Of a stretch of 64,000 bases of DNA, positions 52,757-61,879 are shown in pieces. The translations under genes were made by a program, and so were the position numbers. A model generated the notes under the pieces. The model did not search any database. It was not told where the DNA came from and saw only the letters and a program-made list of their open reading frames with translations. Position 1 is the stretch's first letter, and each line of letters opens with the position of its first letter. The DNA comes from Oscillospiraceae bacterium (GTDB taxonomy: Bacteria > Bacillota > Clostridia > Oscillospirales > Ruminococcaceae): contig JAITFZ010000024.1 of the NCBI GenBank assembly GCA_031280965.1, positions 1 to 64,000 of the forward strand. The letters run 5' to 3'.

Positions 52757-53582
52757 GTGAAATCCTCCCGAGTTTACCGGCCCTGAATTCATCAAGCAAG
52801 GCAATTGCCGCACGTTCCGTGTCGGGTACGCCGCCCGAAGCGAGCATTTTCCTGTTGACGGCGATGGCTTCCAATATACGGGCGGAAACAGATTCCGTCC
52901 CTACGGAATATCGTTCTTTCAGGGCGCCTGGGTAATTTTCTTCTAAAAACGCAATGAACTCAAACGCGAGTTCCACGCTGTCCATGACCTCGTCTTTAAC
53001 TGCACCCGTGAACGCTAATTTCATTGCAACTTCCGGGTCGTCGAATTTATGCCACAGGATTCCCGGTGTATCAAGCAGCTCGATTTCCCTGTCAATCGTC
53101 ACCCACTGCTTTCCGCGGGTAACGCCCGGTTTATCGGCGACTTTGACCTTCCGTGAGTTTGCCATACGATTTATAAAAGAGGATTTCCCGACATTCGGGA
53201 TTCCTACAACCATAACTCTTAAAATCATGCCTTTCATGCCTTTGGCACTGCGTTTTTCGATAATGTGCGAAAGCTTCTTTTTTAAAAGCGGAACAAAATA
53301 ACTTACACCCTTACCGCTTCGGCAGTCGCAAATAAGCACTGCGGCGCCTTTATTTTCGTAGTGATTTTTCCAGCTTACCGTCGTCTTTTCATCGGCGTAG
53401 TCGCATTTATTCAGAATCATCACCCGCGGCTTGTCCTTAATCAGCTCGTCTAAAATAGGGTTTCTGCTTGCTTCGGGACAGCGGGCATCAGTAATTTCCG
53501 CGACCGCATCCACAAACTTTATGTCCGCTTCAATCATGCGGCGGGTCTTTGTCATATGTCCGGGATACCATTGTATATTCAC
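52743..53582 (-). CDS. rbgA: Ribosome biogenesis GTPase YlqF/RbgA
   Basis: RbgA helps the last steps of 50S assembly. The 279-residue protein has a circularly permuted GTPase domain: G4 NKCD at 58-61 comes before G1 GIPNVGKSS (127-135) and G3 DTPGILW. The start [15 protein letters not shown] is diagnostic. The C-terminal helical domain binds rRNA. It lies 5 bases after lepB. Confidence 0.95.
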   Translation of the reverse strand: MNIQWYPGHMTKTRRMIEADIKFVDAVAEITDARCPEASRNPILDELIKDKPRVMILNKCDYADEKTTVSWKNHYENKGAAVLICDCRSGKGVSYFVPLLKKKLSHIIEKRSAKGMKGMILRVMVVGIPNVGKSSFINRMANSRKVKVADKPGVTRGKQWVTIDREIELLDTPGILWHKFDDPEVAMKLAFTGAVKDEVMDSVELAFEFIAFLEENYPGALKERYSVGTESVSARILEAIAVNRKMLASGGVPDTERAAIALLDEFRAGKLGRISLEQP

Positions 53583-53587
53583 TTTTG

Positions 53588-54334
53588 TTATTCTCCTAAT
53601 GTTCCGAAAACGTTGAACGGATAAATCCGAAATACCGCCCTGCCTATTATGTTTCCAATATCAACGCAACCAACGTAGTAAAGAACGCCTGCGCCCGCCG
53701 TAACCCTGCTGTCCGTTGAGTGATTACGGTTGTCACCCATAACAAAAACGCGCCCTTCTTCAACAATCAGCGGGTAAATCTGATTCCCTGCTTTATCGGG
53801 CGCGATTTTTTCCGCGATGTATAACTCATCAAGCCTTATACCGTTCCTGAATACTTCGCCGCTTTCGTTGTCTATAAATATTTCGTCGCCGGGCAGAGCG
53901 ATGACCCTTTTAACGATTGGTTCGCCCATTTCCCCCGTTATTGAATTTGGTAAATGAAGCGCCTCTAAAACCACTATATCACCGTACTTAGGCATACCGT
54001 ACAGCGGCGAAACTATTAGCCTGTCGCCTTCCGTCAGGGTCGGCTGCATCGAAATACCGTAAACCTGATTTATACGCGCAATAAACACCATGATGAAAAT
54101 AACCGCCGCAACGGAAACAATCAGGCTTTCAAGCCAATCGCAAATATCCCTGCGTGAAACAGACGGGAGTTTTAAAATGTGTTTGTTCCCCGAAGTTTCA
54201 AAATCCGCTATCCATGAGGGTATATAAGCTTCTTCCTTACCTTTTTCATCTTCATATAAAACATTTGATTCGGGTTTCTTTGAGCTGTATTGCGCTAAGA
54301 TTTCGTCTAAGCTGAAGCCTTTTTCCTCATCCAT
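53588..54334 (-). CDS. lepB: Type I signal peptidase, second copy
   Basis: The 248-residue membrane protease has a long cytosolic N-terminus (about 65 residues), one membrane helix (LIVSVAAVIFIMVFIA), catalytic S95 in VYGISMQPTL and K142 in PIVKRVIALPGD, and VFVMGDNRNHSTDSR. It removes signal peptides from secreted proteins. It lies 4 bases after a shorter paralogue; the acidic cytosolic extension is unusual. Confidence 0.94.
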   Translation of the reverse strand: MDEEKGFSLDEILAQYSSKKPESNVLYEDEKGKEEAYIPSWIADFETSGNKHILKLPSVSRRDICDWLESLIVSVAAVIFIMVFIARINQVYGISMQPTLTEGDRLIVSPLYGMPKYGDIVVLEALHLPNSITGEMGEPIVKRVIALPGDEIFIDNESGEVFRNGIRLDELYIAEKIAPDKAGNQIYPLIVEEGRVFVMGDNRNHSTDSRVTAGAGVLYYVGCVDIGNIIGRAVFRIYPFNVFGTLGE

Positions 54335-54338
54335 ACTG

Positions 54339-54956
54339 TTAATTCACCATACCGAACTTATCAAACGGCGTTATCCGCAATATAACTCTGCCGATTACAT
54401 AATTCTGGTCAACCATGCCGACATCTCTGTTGCGGCTGTCTTTGGAGTAATTACGATTGTCGCCCAGTACAAATATGTGATACTCGGGCACAGTCCATGT
54501 TGCGCCTTCCGGCATTTCGCCTCTGCTTCTTGTGTAATCGTTGATGACATGCCCGTCTTCGTAAATTAAACCGTCTCTGTACTCAGTGGGAAGCGCTTCA
54601 TCGTTTCGGTAAATCACTCCGTTCCCGGAATCAAGGTATATTGTATCGCCCGGCAAACCGATTACCCGCTTGATAATCGGTTTGCCGTATTCGTTTTCAT
54701 CTGTTTCAATATTCTTTGCGTATATGACTACAATATCGTTATATTTAAGTCCGCTGTATAAATGCGTGATTGCAAGAAACTCCGAATCATGAAGCGTCGG
54801 AAGCATGGAGCCGCCCTCAACCCTCGTAGTTCTCACAACAAAAACTAAAATGATGATTACCGCTATAAGGGCGGCGAGAATACTCTCCGTCCAGTCATAT
54901 AATTCATGTATTGCTGATTTCGCTGTTTTTTTCTTTGGCAAGGCTTTTTCTTCCAT
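54339..54956 (-). CDS. lepB: Type I signal peptidase, first copy
   Basis: The start at 54956 follows AGGAGAG. The 205-residue protein has a membrane helix (about 26-41), S50 in VEGGSMLPTL, K96 in PIIKRVIGLPGD and IFVLGDNRNYSKDSR. Two paralogues in tandem, each with the full Ser-Lys pair, suggest differing substrate preference or secretion load, which fits an organism that exports large enzymes. Confidence 0.95.
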   Translation of the reverse strand: MEEKALPKKKTAKSAIHELYDWTESILAALIAVIIILVFVVRTTRVEGGSMLPTLHDSEFLAITHLYSGLKYNDIVVIYAKNIETDENEYGKPIIKRVIGLPGDTIYLDSGNGVIYRNDEALPTEYRDGLIYEDGHVINDYTRSRGEMPEGATWTVPEYHIFVLGDNRNYSKDSRNRDVGMVDQNYVIGRVILRITPFDKFGMVN

Positions 54957-54976
54957 GATACTCTCCTGATTTAAAA

Positions 54977-55013
54977 GCGGGCGGATAGGCGCAGTGCGCG
55001 AATCCACCCCTAC
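54977..55013. repeat. GTAGGGG hairpin element 2
   Basis: On the minus strand GTAGGGGTGGATTCGCGCA pairs with GCGCCTATCCGCCCGC in an imperfect GC-rich hairpin, placed between the rplS stop and the first lepB gene. It is a relative of the elements at 30794-30837 and 61828-61852. Confidence 0.5.
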
Positions 55014-55021
55014 AAAGGCTT

Positions 55022-55366
55022 TTAGTTAAACTTCGATTTAACTTTAGCAGCTTTTCCGACCTTGCCGCGCAGGTAGTAAAGCTTGGCTCTGCGAACCTTG
55101 CCCTGCCTGACGATTTCAACATTGTGAACCGATGGTGAGTGAAGCGGGAAAACTCGCTCTACGCCTACGCCGTGCGCCACTCTGCGAACCGTAAAGGTTT
55201 CACCAACACCGCCGTGCTTCTTAGCGATACAAATTCCCTCAAACAATTGAATACGGGACTTGCTCCCGTCCTGTATGCGGACATGCACACGCACAGTATC
55301 TCCTATGCTGAATACCGGCGTTTCCTTTTTAAGGCTGTCCTGCGCTATTAAATTCAATGCGTCCAT
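55022..55366 (-). CDS. rplS: 50S ribosomal protein L19
   Basis: The 114-residue protein has the L19 pattern (FSIGDTVRVHVRIQDGSKSR, QLFEGICIAKKHGGVGETFT, GVGVERVFPLHSP, RAKLYYLRGKVGKAAKVK). It stabilises the 30S-50S interface. First gene of the rplS-lepB-lepB-rbgA-rnhB-yraN cluster, with its own promoter upstream. Confidence 0.97.
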   Translation of the reverse strand: MDALNLIAQDSLKKETPVFSIGDTVRVHVRIQDGSKSRIQLFEGICIAKKHGGVGETFTVRRVAHGVGVERVFPLHSPSVHNVEIVRQGKVRRAKLYYLRGKVGKAAKVKSKFN

Positions 55367-55491
55367 TTTTATTGTTTCCTTTCTGTTTTTCGCGGTTTAA
55401 AAACATTAACCTGCTGACATTCATGTCATGCGCTCAATAGCTAAAGCCATAACAGAGGACTGTCTTCTTTGCTGAAAAAGCATACTTTAAT

Positions 55492-55520
55492 ATTTTATCA
55501 TAAATTTTATGATAATGCAA
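55492..55520 (-). promoter_or_regulatory. rplS promoter
   Basis: TTGCAT (55515-55520) and TAAAAT (55492-55497) are 17 bases apart on the minus strand. The spacer contains part of the palindrome ATCATAAATTTTATGAT. The leader is about 120 bases. Confidence 0.55.
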
Positions 55521-55537
55521 GTGTTTTTTGATTTTTT

Positions 55538-56338
55538 TTACTCACCTAATTCATAAGCCCGCTTTGTACAGGCTTCACAGGCGCTTTTAACAAGCTTTTC
55601 AAGCCCGCCCGAGTAAAATTCATCAAGCCCCGCAAGCGTAGTCCCGCCCTTTGAAGATACCTGCTCTATAAGCTCGTTTACGCCTAAACCCGAATCCGTC
55701 ATCATCTTCGCCGCGCCAATCAGCGCGTGAGAAAATAAATTGAGCGCCGCTTTTTCGTTAATCCCCTGCCCTGCCGCATAATCGGCAAAGTATTTCGCAA
55801 AAAGATATATGAAAGCGGGAGAGCTGGCGTTTATGCAAATGATTTCGTTCATTTTATCAAGCGGAATAATCTCAAACGCACCGCAACTTTCAATAAGCGA
55901 CCGCGCAAAAGCAAATTCCTCGCCGCTTACCGCTTCATCACAGGCAATTGCGCTTGAACCCAAACCAAGAAGCATCGGCATGTTCGGCATAACAAGAATG
56001 ACCTTTGTGTTTTCGCCTGTATACCTGCGTATGAACTCGGCGGAAATACCGGCGCATAGAGATATAAGCACGGTTCCGGCGGTTAAGTCGTCTTTTATTG
56101 TTTGGAGCAGTTCCGATATTTGCTGAGGTTTGCAGGCGAGGACTATGTATTTGCACGTTTTTGCAATTTCGCTCCCGCTTTCAAATACGGAAAAGTTGCT
56201 TTTTCTCAGTTCATCTCTTTTATTTAAGTCAGCGTCATATATATGAAGCCGTGCTTCCTGTGCCGCTTTTGATGCGGAAAAGCCTTTAATCAGTGCCATA
56301 CCCATATTACCCGCGCCGATGAAGCCTAAAGTTGTCAT
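55538..56338 (-). CDS. proC: Pyrroline-5-carboxylate reductase
   Basis: ProC performs the last step of proline synthesis. The start at 56338 follows AAAGAAAGGA. The 266-residue protein has the NAD(P) loop LGFIGAGNMGMALIKGF, VLACKPQQISEL, SLCAGISAEFI and the C-terminal dimer region with SSKGGTTLAGLDEFYSGGLE. Its 5' end overlaps the folT gene by 32 bases, so the two are likely co-transcribed. Confidence 0.95.
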   Translation of the reverse strand: MTTLGFIGAGNMGMALIKGFSASKAAQEARLHIYDADLNKRDELRKSNFSVFESGSEIAKTCKYIVLACKPQQISELLQTIKDDLTAGTVLISLCAGISAEFIRRYTGENTKVILVMPNMPMLLGLGSSAIACDEAVSGEEFAFARSLIESCGAFEIIPLDKMNEIICINASSPAFIYLFAKYFADYAAGQGINEKAALNLFSHALIGAAKMMTDSGLGVNELIEQVSSKGGTTLAGLDEFYSGGLEKLVKSACEACTKRAYELGE

Positions 56339-56981
56339 ATATTTTCCTTTCTTTGCCTGCACCCTGTGATGCTCTTTGATATGCTTTATTTATTATAGGC
56401 AACAGCATAAACATCAATGCTAAATCAACAGGCAGCTTAGCAGTATTAAGCCACCCCGACCTAAACCACGCATAAATCCAAAACGATTGCTCCGACAGGA
56501 TTTCTGCTGCTCTGCCCGGCTGTAAAATAAAAAATATAACTATAAGTGTATTGATTACAGAATAGCACACAATCACCACAATCAATCTTGCGATGACAAT
56601 TCGCAGAGTCTGCCATGCCGCCCAGACCGCGCCGCCGCGACTGCCGCCTGCGCCGCGTGAGCCGTAACCGTACAGGAAGATTCCGTATATTAAAGCTTCC
56701 AACATTCTGCTGGGAATAAAAGCGGCAACAAACGGAAAAGGACTGAGGAGACCGGTAATAATATCGCACGGGATTGCCGCTATGACCGCGACCACAGGAC
56801 CGTACAACATTCCGATTGCTGCGAGGGCGAGATAGCCGATTGTCACCTTCAGTATTTCACTGAATTGAGGCGCGTAAGCGTTAAGCGCTATATAGAGCGC
56901 GCATAAAATACCTGTTGTCGTCAGGCAACGCGGACTTTTAAGTTCCCGCGCCGAAGCGCGGAACATTACAAAAATGTTCAT
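56307..56981 (-). CDS. folT: ECF transporter substrate-binding subunit FolT (folate)
   Basis: The start at 56981 follows AAGGAGG. The 224-residue protein has six membrane helices and the folate-type S-component start SARELKSPRCLTTTGILCAL, then GYLALAAIGMLYGPVVAVIA and AFIPSRMLEALIYGIFLYGY. It delivers folate to the shared ECF ATPase module encoded elsewhere. A THF riboswitch directly upstream supports folate as the substrate. Confidence 0.9.
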   Translation of the reverse strand: MNIFVMFRASARELKSPRCLTTTGILCALYIALNAYAPQFSEILKVTIGYLALAAIGMLYGPVVAVIAAIPCDIITGLLSPFPFVAAFIPSRMLEALIYGIFLYGYGSRGAGGSRGGAVWAAWQTLRIVIARLIVVIVCYSVINTLIVIFFILQPGRAAEILSEQSFWIYAWFRSGWLNTAKLPVDLALMFMLLPIINKAYQRASQGAGKERKIYDNFRLHRRG

Positions 56982-57044
56982 ATAAACATTCCTCCTTTTT
57001 TGCACACTAACAAAGAGGAGTCGTTTATGCCCCTAATTATAATG

Positions 57045-57145
57045 TACAGCGAGATGCGGAAAACCTACCGCGGCTCTTTGAGCCTTCGTCCGCTTGACAA
57101 CTCTCCGTTCAAACGGCACTTAACGCAGGGATTCCTACTCTGTAA
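57045..57145 (-). promoter_or_regulatory. Tetrahydrofolate (THF) riboswitch controlling folT
   Basis: The minus-strand leader has the conserved THF-aptamer blocks in order: AGAGTAGGAATCC, TGCGTTAAGTG, GGACGAAGG, CCGCGGT and CCGCATCTCGCT, where the last pairs back to the first. Downstream, ACTCCTCTTT can pair with AAAAAGGAGG, the folT ribosome-binding site, so folate binding probably blocks translation. A TATAAT sequence stands just upstream of the aptamer. Confidence 0.88.
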
Positions 57146-57178
57146 TTTATATTATACGGGCGGTATACGCCCTTATAA

Positions 57179-58138
57179 TCAGAAACTAATATCCATCGCT
57201 ATTCGGTAGAGGTCGTTCTCGAAAGACTTTTTCATGGAAAGCGCCTCCTGAATATCAAAGTCAACGATATTGCTGTGCCGCATACCAATGACGCGGTTGC
57301 TGTAGCCTTTAATCAGAAGTTCCACTGCGTAATGCCCCATCTGGCTTGCCACAACCCTGTCGCGCACGGTGGGCGTTCCGCCTCTCTGCACATGTCCGAG
57401 AATCGTAGCGCGAGTATCAACGCCTGTGGCATGTTCGATTTTCTTTGCTATTTCCTGTGAGTTGCCTATTCCCTCGGACACTACGACGATGAAATGGTGT
57501 TTGCCGGTGGTTTGCGTATTTTGTATGCGCTCAATTACGTCGTCAACAGTATAAGGCACTTCCTCGGTGATAATATAAGTTGCGCCGGTAGCTATGCCGG
57601 TATTGACCGCAATGTGACCGGCGTGTCTTCCCATTACCTCTACCACGGAGCAACGGTCGCAACTCTGCATGGTATCGCGAAGCTTGTCAATCAGCGCCAT
57701 TGCCGTATTCATGGCGGTATCATAACCTATTGTGTATTCGGTCATGGCAATATCGTTATCAATCGTTCCCGGAATAGCCACACAGGGAATCCCTCGCGCC
57801 GATAAATCCGCCGCACCCCTGAAAGAGCCGTCGCCGCCGATTACCACAAGCCCGTCAATTCCTTCCCGGATACAGGTGGTTTTAGCTTTTTGCAGACCTT
57901 CATCAAAGCGGAATTCGTTGCAACGGGCTGTATAAAGCATGGTTCCGCCCCTTTGAATTATGTCCGAAACACTGCGTATATTGAGCGGAATTATATCGCC
58001 GTTAATAAGCCCGTTATATCCTCTTCGTACACCCATAACAGTCATGTTGTGTTTTAAGGCTGTTCTTGTTACCGCCCGGATTGCGGCGTTCATGCCGGGA
58101 GCATCGCCGCCGCTGGTTACGATTCCTATTTTCTTCAT
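57179..58138 (-). CDS. pfkA: ATP-dependent 6-phosphofructokinase
   Basis: PfkA commits fructose 6-phosphate to glycolysis. The 319-residue protein has IGIVTSGGDAPGMNAAIRAV, RRGYNGLI, GGDGSFRGAADL, IPGTIDNDIAMTEYTIGYDT (catalytic Asp) and VEVMGRHAGHIA, with GHVQRGGTPTVRDR for the allosteric site. The start at 58138 is chosen because the frame extension upstream is the repeated leader. It lies downstream of dnaE, as in many Firmicutes, but with its own promoter. Confidence 0.97.
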   Translation of the reverse strand: MKKIGIVTSGGDAPGMNAAIRAVTRTALKHNMTVMGVRRGYNGLINGDIIPLNIRSVSDIIQRGGTMLYTARCNEFRFDEGLQKAKTTCIREGIDGLVVIGGDGSFRGAADLSARGIPCVAIPGTIDNDIAMTEYTIGYDTAMNTAMALIDKLRDTMQSCDRCSVVEVMGRHAGHIAVNTGIATGATYIITEEVPYTVDDVIERIQNTQTTGKHHFIVVVSEGIGNSQEIAKKIEHATGVDTRATILGHVQRGGTPTVRDRVVASQMGHYAVELLIKGYSNRVIGMRHSNIVDFDIQEALSMKKSFENDLYRIAMDISF

Positions 58139-58143
58139 ATTTT

Positions 58144-58295
58144 CATAAAGTCCTTTCTTGAATAACAAGGAATGAAAACGACGTTCTCCCCGTTTCAGTT
58201 GTATTTTGTTTCAAACTTATTCTCATAAAGTCCTTTCTTCAATAACGAGGAATGAAAACAACGTTCTCCCCGTTTCAGTTGTATTTTGTTTCAAC
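58144..58295 (-). repeat. Leader repeat of pfkA: two tandem units
   Basis: Two nearly identical units of about 73 bases lie at 58144-58216 and 58224-58295 (period 80). Each has in the sense direction GTTTGAAACAAAATACAAC (one base shorter in the distal unit), a GAAACGGGGAGAACG block and AAGAAAGGACTTTATGA. The distal copy's ATG opens a 27-codon ORF (MRISLKQNTTETGRTSFSFL then VIQERTL) running through the proximal copy and stopping at the TGA just before pfkA. The proximal ATG encodes Met-Lys-Ile-stop overlapping the pfkA start. Confidence 0.85.
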
Positions 58296-58343
58296 CCTGT
58301 ATTCTCCCCTACTATAATAAATTGAATACTATTTTCCATATTA

Positions 58344-58372
58344 AATATACTATATTTATAAATAAACGTCAA
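58344..58372 (-). promoter_or_regulatory. pfkA promoter
   Basis: TTGACG (58367-58372) and TATATT (58344-58349) are 17 bases apart. The transcript starts near 58337, giving a leader of about 200 bases that holds both repeat units. Confidence 0.75.
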
Positions 58373-58382
58373 GTGTTTTATC

Positions 58383-61300
58383 TTACTTTAGCTTAATATT
58401 CGGTTTTCCGCATAATTTTTCGAGGTTCGCGAGCAATTCCTTTGTTATATTTACACCTGTTATGCTTTTTAAGTTTTTCACTTCGCGGGTATCGGAGAAG
58501 CAGATTTTAACCTTCTGTATACCCTGAAACTGACTCAAAAGCTCTGTTATTTGCATCAGCTTGCCTGTTTCGGCAGAATTTATGTTTATATACAGCGTAT
58601 TTGACTGAAGCGAATCTGTCTCGTTGATTTGCAGATTTTCGGCGTTTTCGAGCCTTTTGATAATGACTTTCGCTTCTTCCTCTTCCTTGGTCGCGATATT
58701 TCCGAACAGCGCGTAAATCCTGCCTGCGCTAAGGTTCACGGCTTCTTTTTCGTACAGGTCGCTGAAAATTATACCTTCGATTTTGCCTGTCTTGTCCTCA
58801 AATTCGGTGAAGCACATGGTCTTCCCTGCTTTTGTAATGAACTGCTTCTTAGATACGAGCATGGCGATAATACAGACACTGTCGCCGTCACGGAAGCCGT
58901 CGCTCAAAGCCGCGCCAATCTGCGAAAAACCATGAAATCTTGCATAATAATCATATTTTTCGGTCGGATGTCCCGAAACATAAATTCCTATACTTTCTTT
59001 TTCCATCAGCAGTAACTGCATACGCTCGAACTCGGCGGTTTCCGGCATTTTAAAGATTTCATCGTCTTTTATTTCACCACCCATAATTTCAAATAAATCA
59101 AGCTGACCTGCGATATTGCCGGTTCTCCCCTGCGATAATTTATCGAGAATTTCTTCATAAACCATGAACATGGAACGGCGATTTGCGCCGAGCCTGTCGA
59201 ACGCGCCCGATTTAATCAGGGATTCGACAGCGCGCTTGTTTAACCCGCCCCCCTGCAATCTTTTGCAGAAGTCATAAAGAGAAGTGAACTTTCCGTTTCC
59301 GCGTTCTTTTATAACAGCGTTTATTATTCCCGCGCCGAGATTTTTTATTGCGAGAAGACCAAAGCGTATACCGTCATTTTCACAGGAAAATTCAAGCATA
59401 CTCTTGTTTATATCGGGCGGGAGAATTTTTGCGCCTTGTCTTTCTGCCTCTGAAATATACTCAATAAGTTTTCCCGTGTGGTCGAGAACGCCGGTCATTA
59501 GCCGCGCCATATATTCCTTATAATGATAACGGCGCAGATACGCGGTTTGATATGCAAGCGTGGCGTATGCCGCCGCATGGGATTTATTAAACGCGTACTC
59601 GGCAAAACCTGCAAGCTCATCGAAAATCTCAGAAGCGGTTTTTTCATCTGCGCCGTTAGCGGCGGCGCCGTTTATAAAGCTTTGGCGCTCTTTCTGCATT
59701 ACATCGGCTTTTTTCTTACTCATAGCGCGTCTAATCAAGTCTGCTTTTCCGTAAGAAAACCCCGCTAATTCCCTGCAAATTTGCATTACCTGTTCCTGAT
59801 AAACCACGCACCCGTAAGTTACATCAAGTATATTTTTAAGAAGCGGGTGCTTGTAGCGTACCTTTTCGGGGTTGTGACGGCTTTCGATATAGCGCGGAAT
59901 TGAAGCCATAGGACCGGGTCGGTAGAGCGAAATCGCCGCAGTTAAGTCTTCAAGGCTTTCGGGGTGCAACCGCATCAGAAGGTTCGTCATGCCCGCGCTC
60001 TCAAACTGGAACACGCCGCTTGTTCCGCCGCGTGACAACATTCCGTAAACTTCCGCATCGTCTTCGGGGAATTTTTCCGCTTCTTTACCGACGACTTGTG
60101 CCGTTTCATGCACTACTGTCAAGTAGCGCAGTCCGAGGAAGTCCATCTTCAGCAAACCGAGGCTCTCAAGATTACCCATTGCGTACTGGGTTACAATATC
60201 ATTTTCGTTCTTCTGCACGGGTACAAAGTCAATGACAGGCTCGCGGGTTATAACCATGCCCGCCGCATGAACAGAACCGTGGCGCGGCATACCCTCGATT
60301 TTAAGCGCGGTGTCAAGCATAGTTCTGATTTCGTTGTCATTCTCACACATTTCGCGCAGTTGTTTTTCCTGCTTCAAGGTTTCCGCTATGCTTTTTTGAA
60401 AAGGGATTAACTTTGCCGCGCCATCCGCCTTGGCATACGGTAAGCCCATTGCACGACCGGCATCACGAATAGCCGCACGTGCCGCCATAGTCCCGAATGT
60501 GATTATTTGCGCGACGTGACCGGAACCGTACTTATTCGTGACGTAATCAATAACTTCCTGCCTTCTACGGTAACACAGGTCTATATCGAAGTCCGGCATA
60601 CTGATGCGCTCCGGATTTAAAAACCGCTCGAACAGCAAACCGAAGCGTAAAGGGTCAACAGCCGTAATCCCGAGCGCATACGCGCATAAGCTCCCCACGC
60701 CCGAACCGCGTCCGGGCCCTACCGGAATGTTGTTTCTTCGCGCATAGTCAATGAAGTCCGCAACAATTAGAAAATAATCAATAAAGCCCATTTTTTCAAT
60801 GGATTCCATTTCAAAGTCCGCACGATTTTTCACTTCATCTGAATAATCCCTGCCATATCTTTTAATTAAACCCGCCCGTACCTGTTCTTTGAAAAAAGCT
60901 GTATTATCAGTTATATGAGCAATCTTAAAAAACGGCAGTTTATAAACGCCGAACTCGAAAGAAACATTGCACATATTTGCGATTTTCACGGTATTTTCGA
61001 GCGCCCTGTCGGCTTTAATCCCGAACAACTGCGCCATTTCATCGCCTGATTTTACATAGAATTCATCGGTTTCAAACCCAAGCGATTTCTCGTTAATTGT
61101 TGTGTTGGTTGCAATCGCGGTTAAAATCCGCTGAACCGGCGCATCCGCTTTTGTAATGTAATGCGCGTCATTCGTAGCGCAGAGCGGGATTCCGCTTTCC
61201 CGCGAAAGCTTGTAAAGAAGCGGCAGAATATCCCGCTGCTCCTTTAAATCGTGGTTCTGCACTTCAATATAGAAGTTGCTTTCTCCGAATATTTCTCTGT

Positions 61301-61784
61301 ATTCGCGGGCGGCGGCGACCGCTTCCCCGTACTTTCCGTCAGAAAGAAGCCGCGGGATTTCCCCCGCTAAGCACCCCGAAAGCGCGATTAAACCTTTTGA
61401 ATAGCGGCGCAGGGTTTCCTTATCACAGCGGGGTTTGTTGTAAAAACCCTCGATATAAGCGTCCGACACAAGCTTTACAAGATTTTTATAGCCTTCGTTG
61501 TCCTTACAGAGCAAGACGAGATGATACGGGGACATATCCCGCCTCCCCGCTTTATCATGGCGGGAGCCGGGCGCAACGTAAACTTCACAGCCTATTACAG
61601 GTTTAATGCCGTTCATAATACACTCGGCGTAAAAATCTATACAGCCGTACATTACGCCGTGGTCGGTGATTGCAACCGCGGACTGCCCGAGTTCTTTTAC
61701 ACGGCGAATAAGCTCCTTGATTCGGCAGGCGCCGTCAAGGAGACTGTATTCGGTATGAACGTGCAAATGAACGAAATCGGTCAT
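58383..61784 (-). CDS. dnaE: DNA polymerase III alpha subunit
   Basis: The 1133-residue replicative polymerase has an N-terminal PHP domain (FVHLHVHTEYSLLDGACRI, about 1-200), the C-family palm with PDFDIDLCYRRRQEVI (the two catalytic Asp), GSGVGSLCAYALGI, a helix-hairpin-helix and an OB domain near 990-1070 (VCIIAMLVSKKQFITKAGKT). It is DnaE rather than PolC because no 3'-5' exonuclease is inserted. Long plus-strand frames over it are antisense artefacts. Confidence 0.97.
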   Translation of the reverse strand: MTDFVHLHVHTEYSLLDGACRIKELIRRVKELGQSAVAITDHGVMYGCIDFYAECIMNGIKPVIGCEVYVAPGSRHDKAGRRDMSPYHLVLLCKDNEGYKNLVKLVSDAYIEGFYNKPRCDKETLRRYSKGLIALSGCLAGEIPRLLSDGKYGEAVAAAREYREIFGESNFYIEVQNHDLKEQRDILPLLYKLSRESGIPLCATNDAHYITKADAPVQRILTAIATNTTINEKSLGFETDEFYVKSGDEMAQLFGIKADRALENTVKIANMCNVSFEFGVYKLPFFKIAHITDNTAFFKEQVRAGLIKRYGRDYSDEVKNRADFEMESIEKMGFIDYFLIVADFIDYARRNNIPVGPGRGSGVGSLCAYALGITAVDPLRFGLLFERFLNPERISMPDFDIDLCYRRRQEVIDYVTNKYGSGHVAQIITFGTMAARAAIRDAGRAMGLPYAKADGAAKLIPFQKSIAETLKQEKQLREMCENDNEIRTMLDTALKIEGMPRHGSVHAAGMVITREPVIDFVPVQKNENDIVTQYAMGNLESLGLLKMDFLGLRYLTVVHETAQVVGKEAEKFPEDDAEVYGMLSRGGTSGVFQFESAGMTNLLMRLHPESLEDLTAAISLYRPGPMASIPRYIESRHNPEKVRYKHPLLKNILDVTYGCVVYQEQVMQICRELAGFSYGKADLIRRAMSKKKADVMQKERQSFINGAAANGADEKTASEIFDELAGFAEYAFNKSHAAAYATLAYQTAYLRRYHYKEYMARLMTGVLDHTGKLIEYISEAERQGAKILPPDINKSMLEFSCENDGIRFGLLAIKNLGAGIINAVIKERGNGKFTSLYDFCKRLQGGGLNKRAVESLIKSGAFDRLGANRRSMFMVYEEILDKLSQGRTGNIAGQLDLFEIMGGEIKDDEIFKMPETAEFERMQLLLMEKESIGIYVSGHPTEKYDYYARFHGFSQIGAALSDGFRDGDSVCIIAMLVSKKQFITKAGKTMCFTEFEDKTGKIEGIIFSDLYEKEAVNLSAGRIYALFGNIATKEEEEAKVIIKRLENAENLQINETDSLQSNTLYININSAETGKLMQITELLSQFQGIQKVKICFSDTREVKNLKSITGVNITKELLANLEKLCGKPNIKLK

Positions 61785-61827
61785 TTTTTATTCCTTATAA
61801 TTGTATATAATGCTTAATAACGTCAAT

Positions 61828-61852
61828 CTGTAGGGGACGCCGCACCCTACAG
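61828..61852. repeat. GTAGGGG hairpin element 3
   Basis: CTGTAGGG and CCCTACAG form an 8-bp stem with a 9-base loop between dnaE and the methyltransferase gene. It resembles the elements at 30794 and 54977 in sequence and intergenic placement. Confidence 0.5.
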
Positions 61853-61879
61853 TACATTAAATATTACCTATGACTGTAT

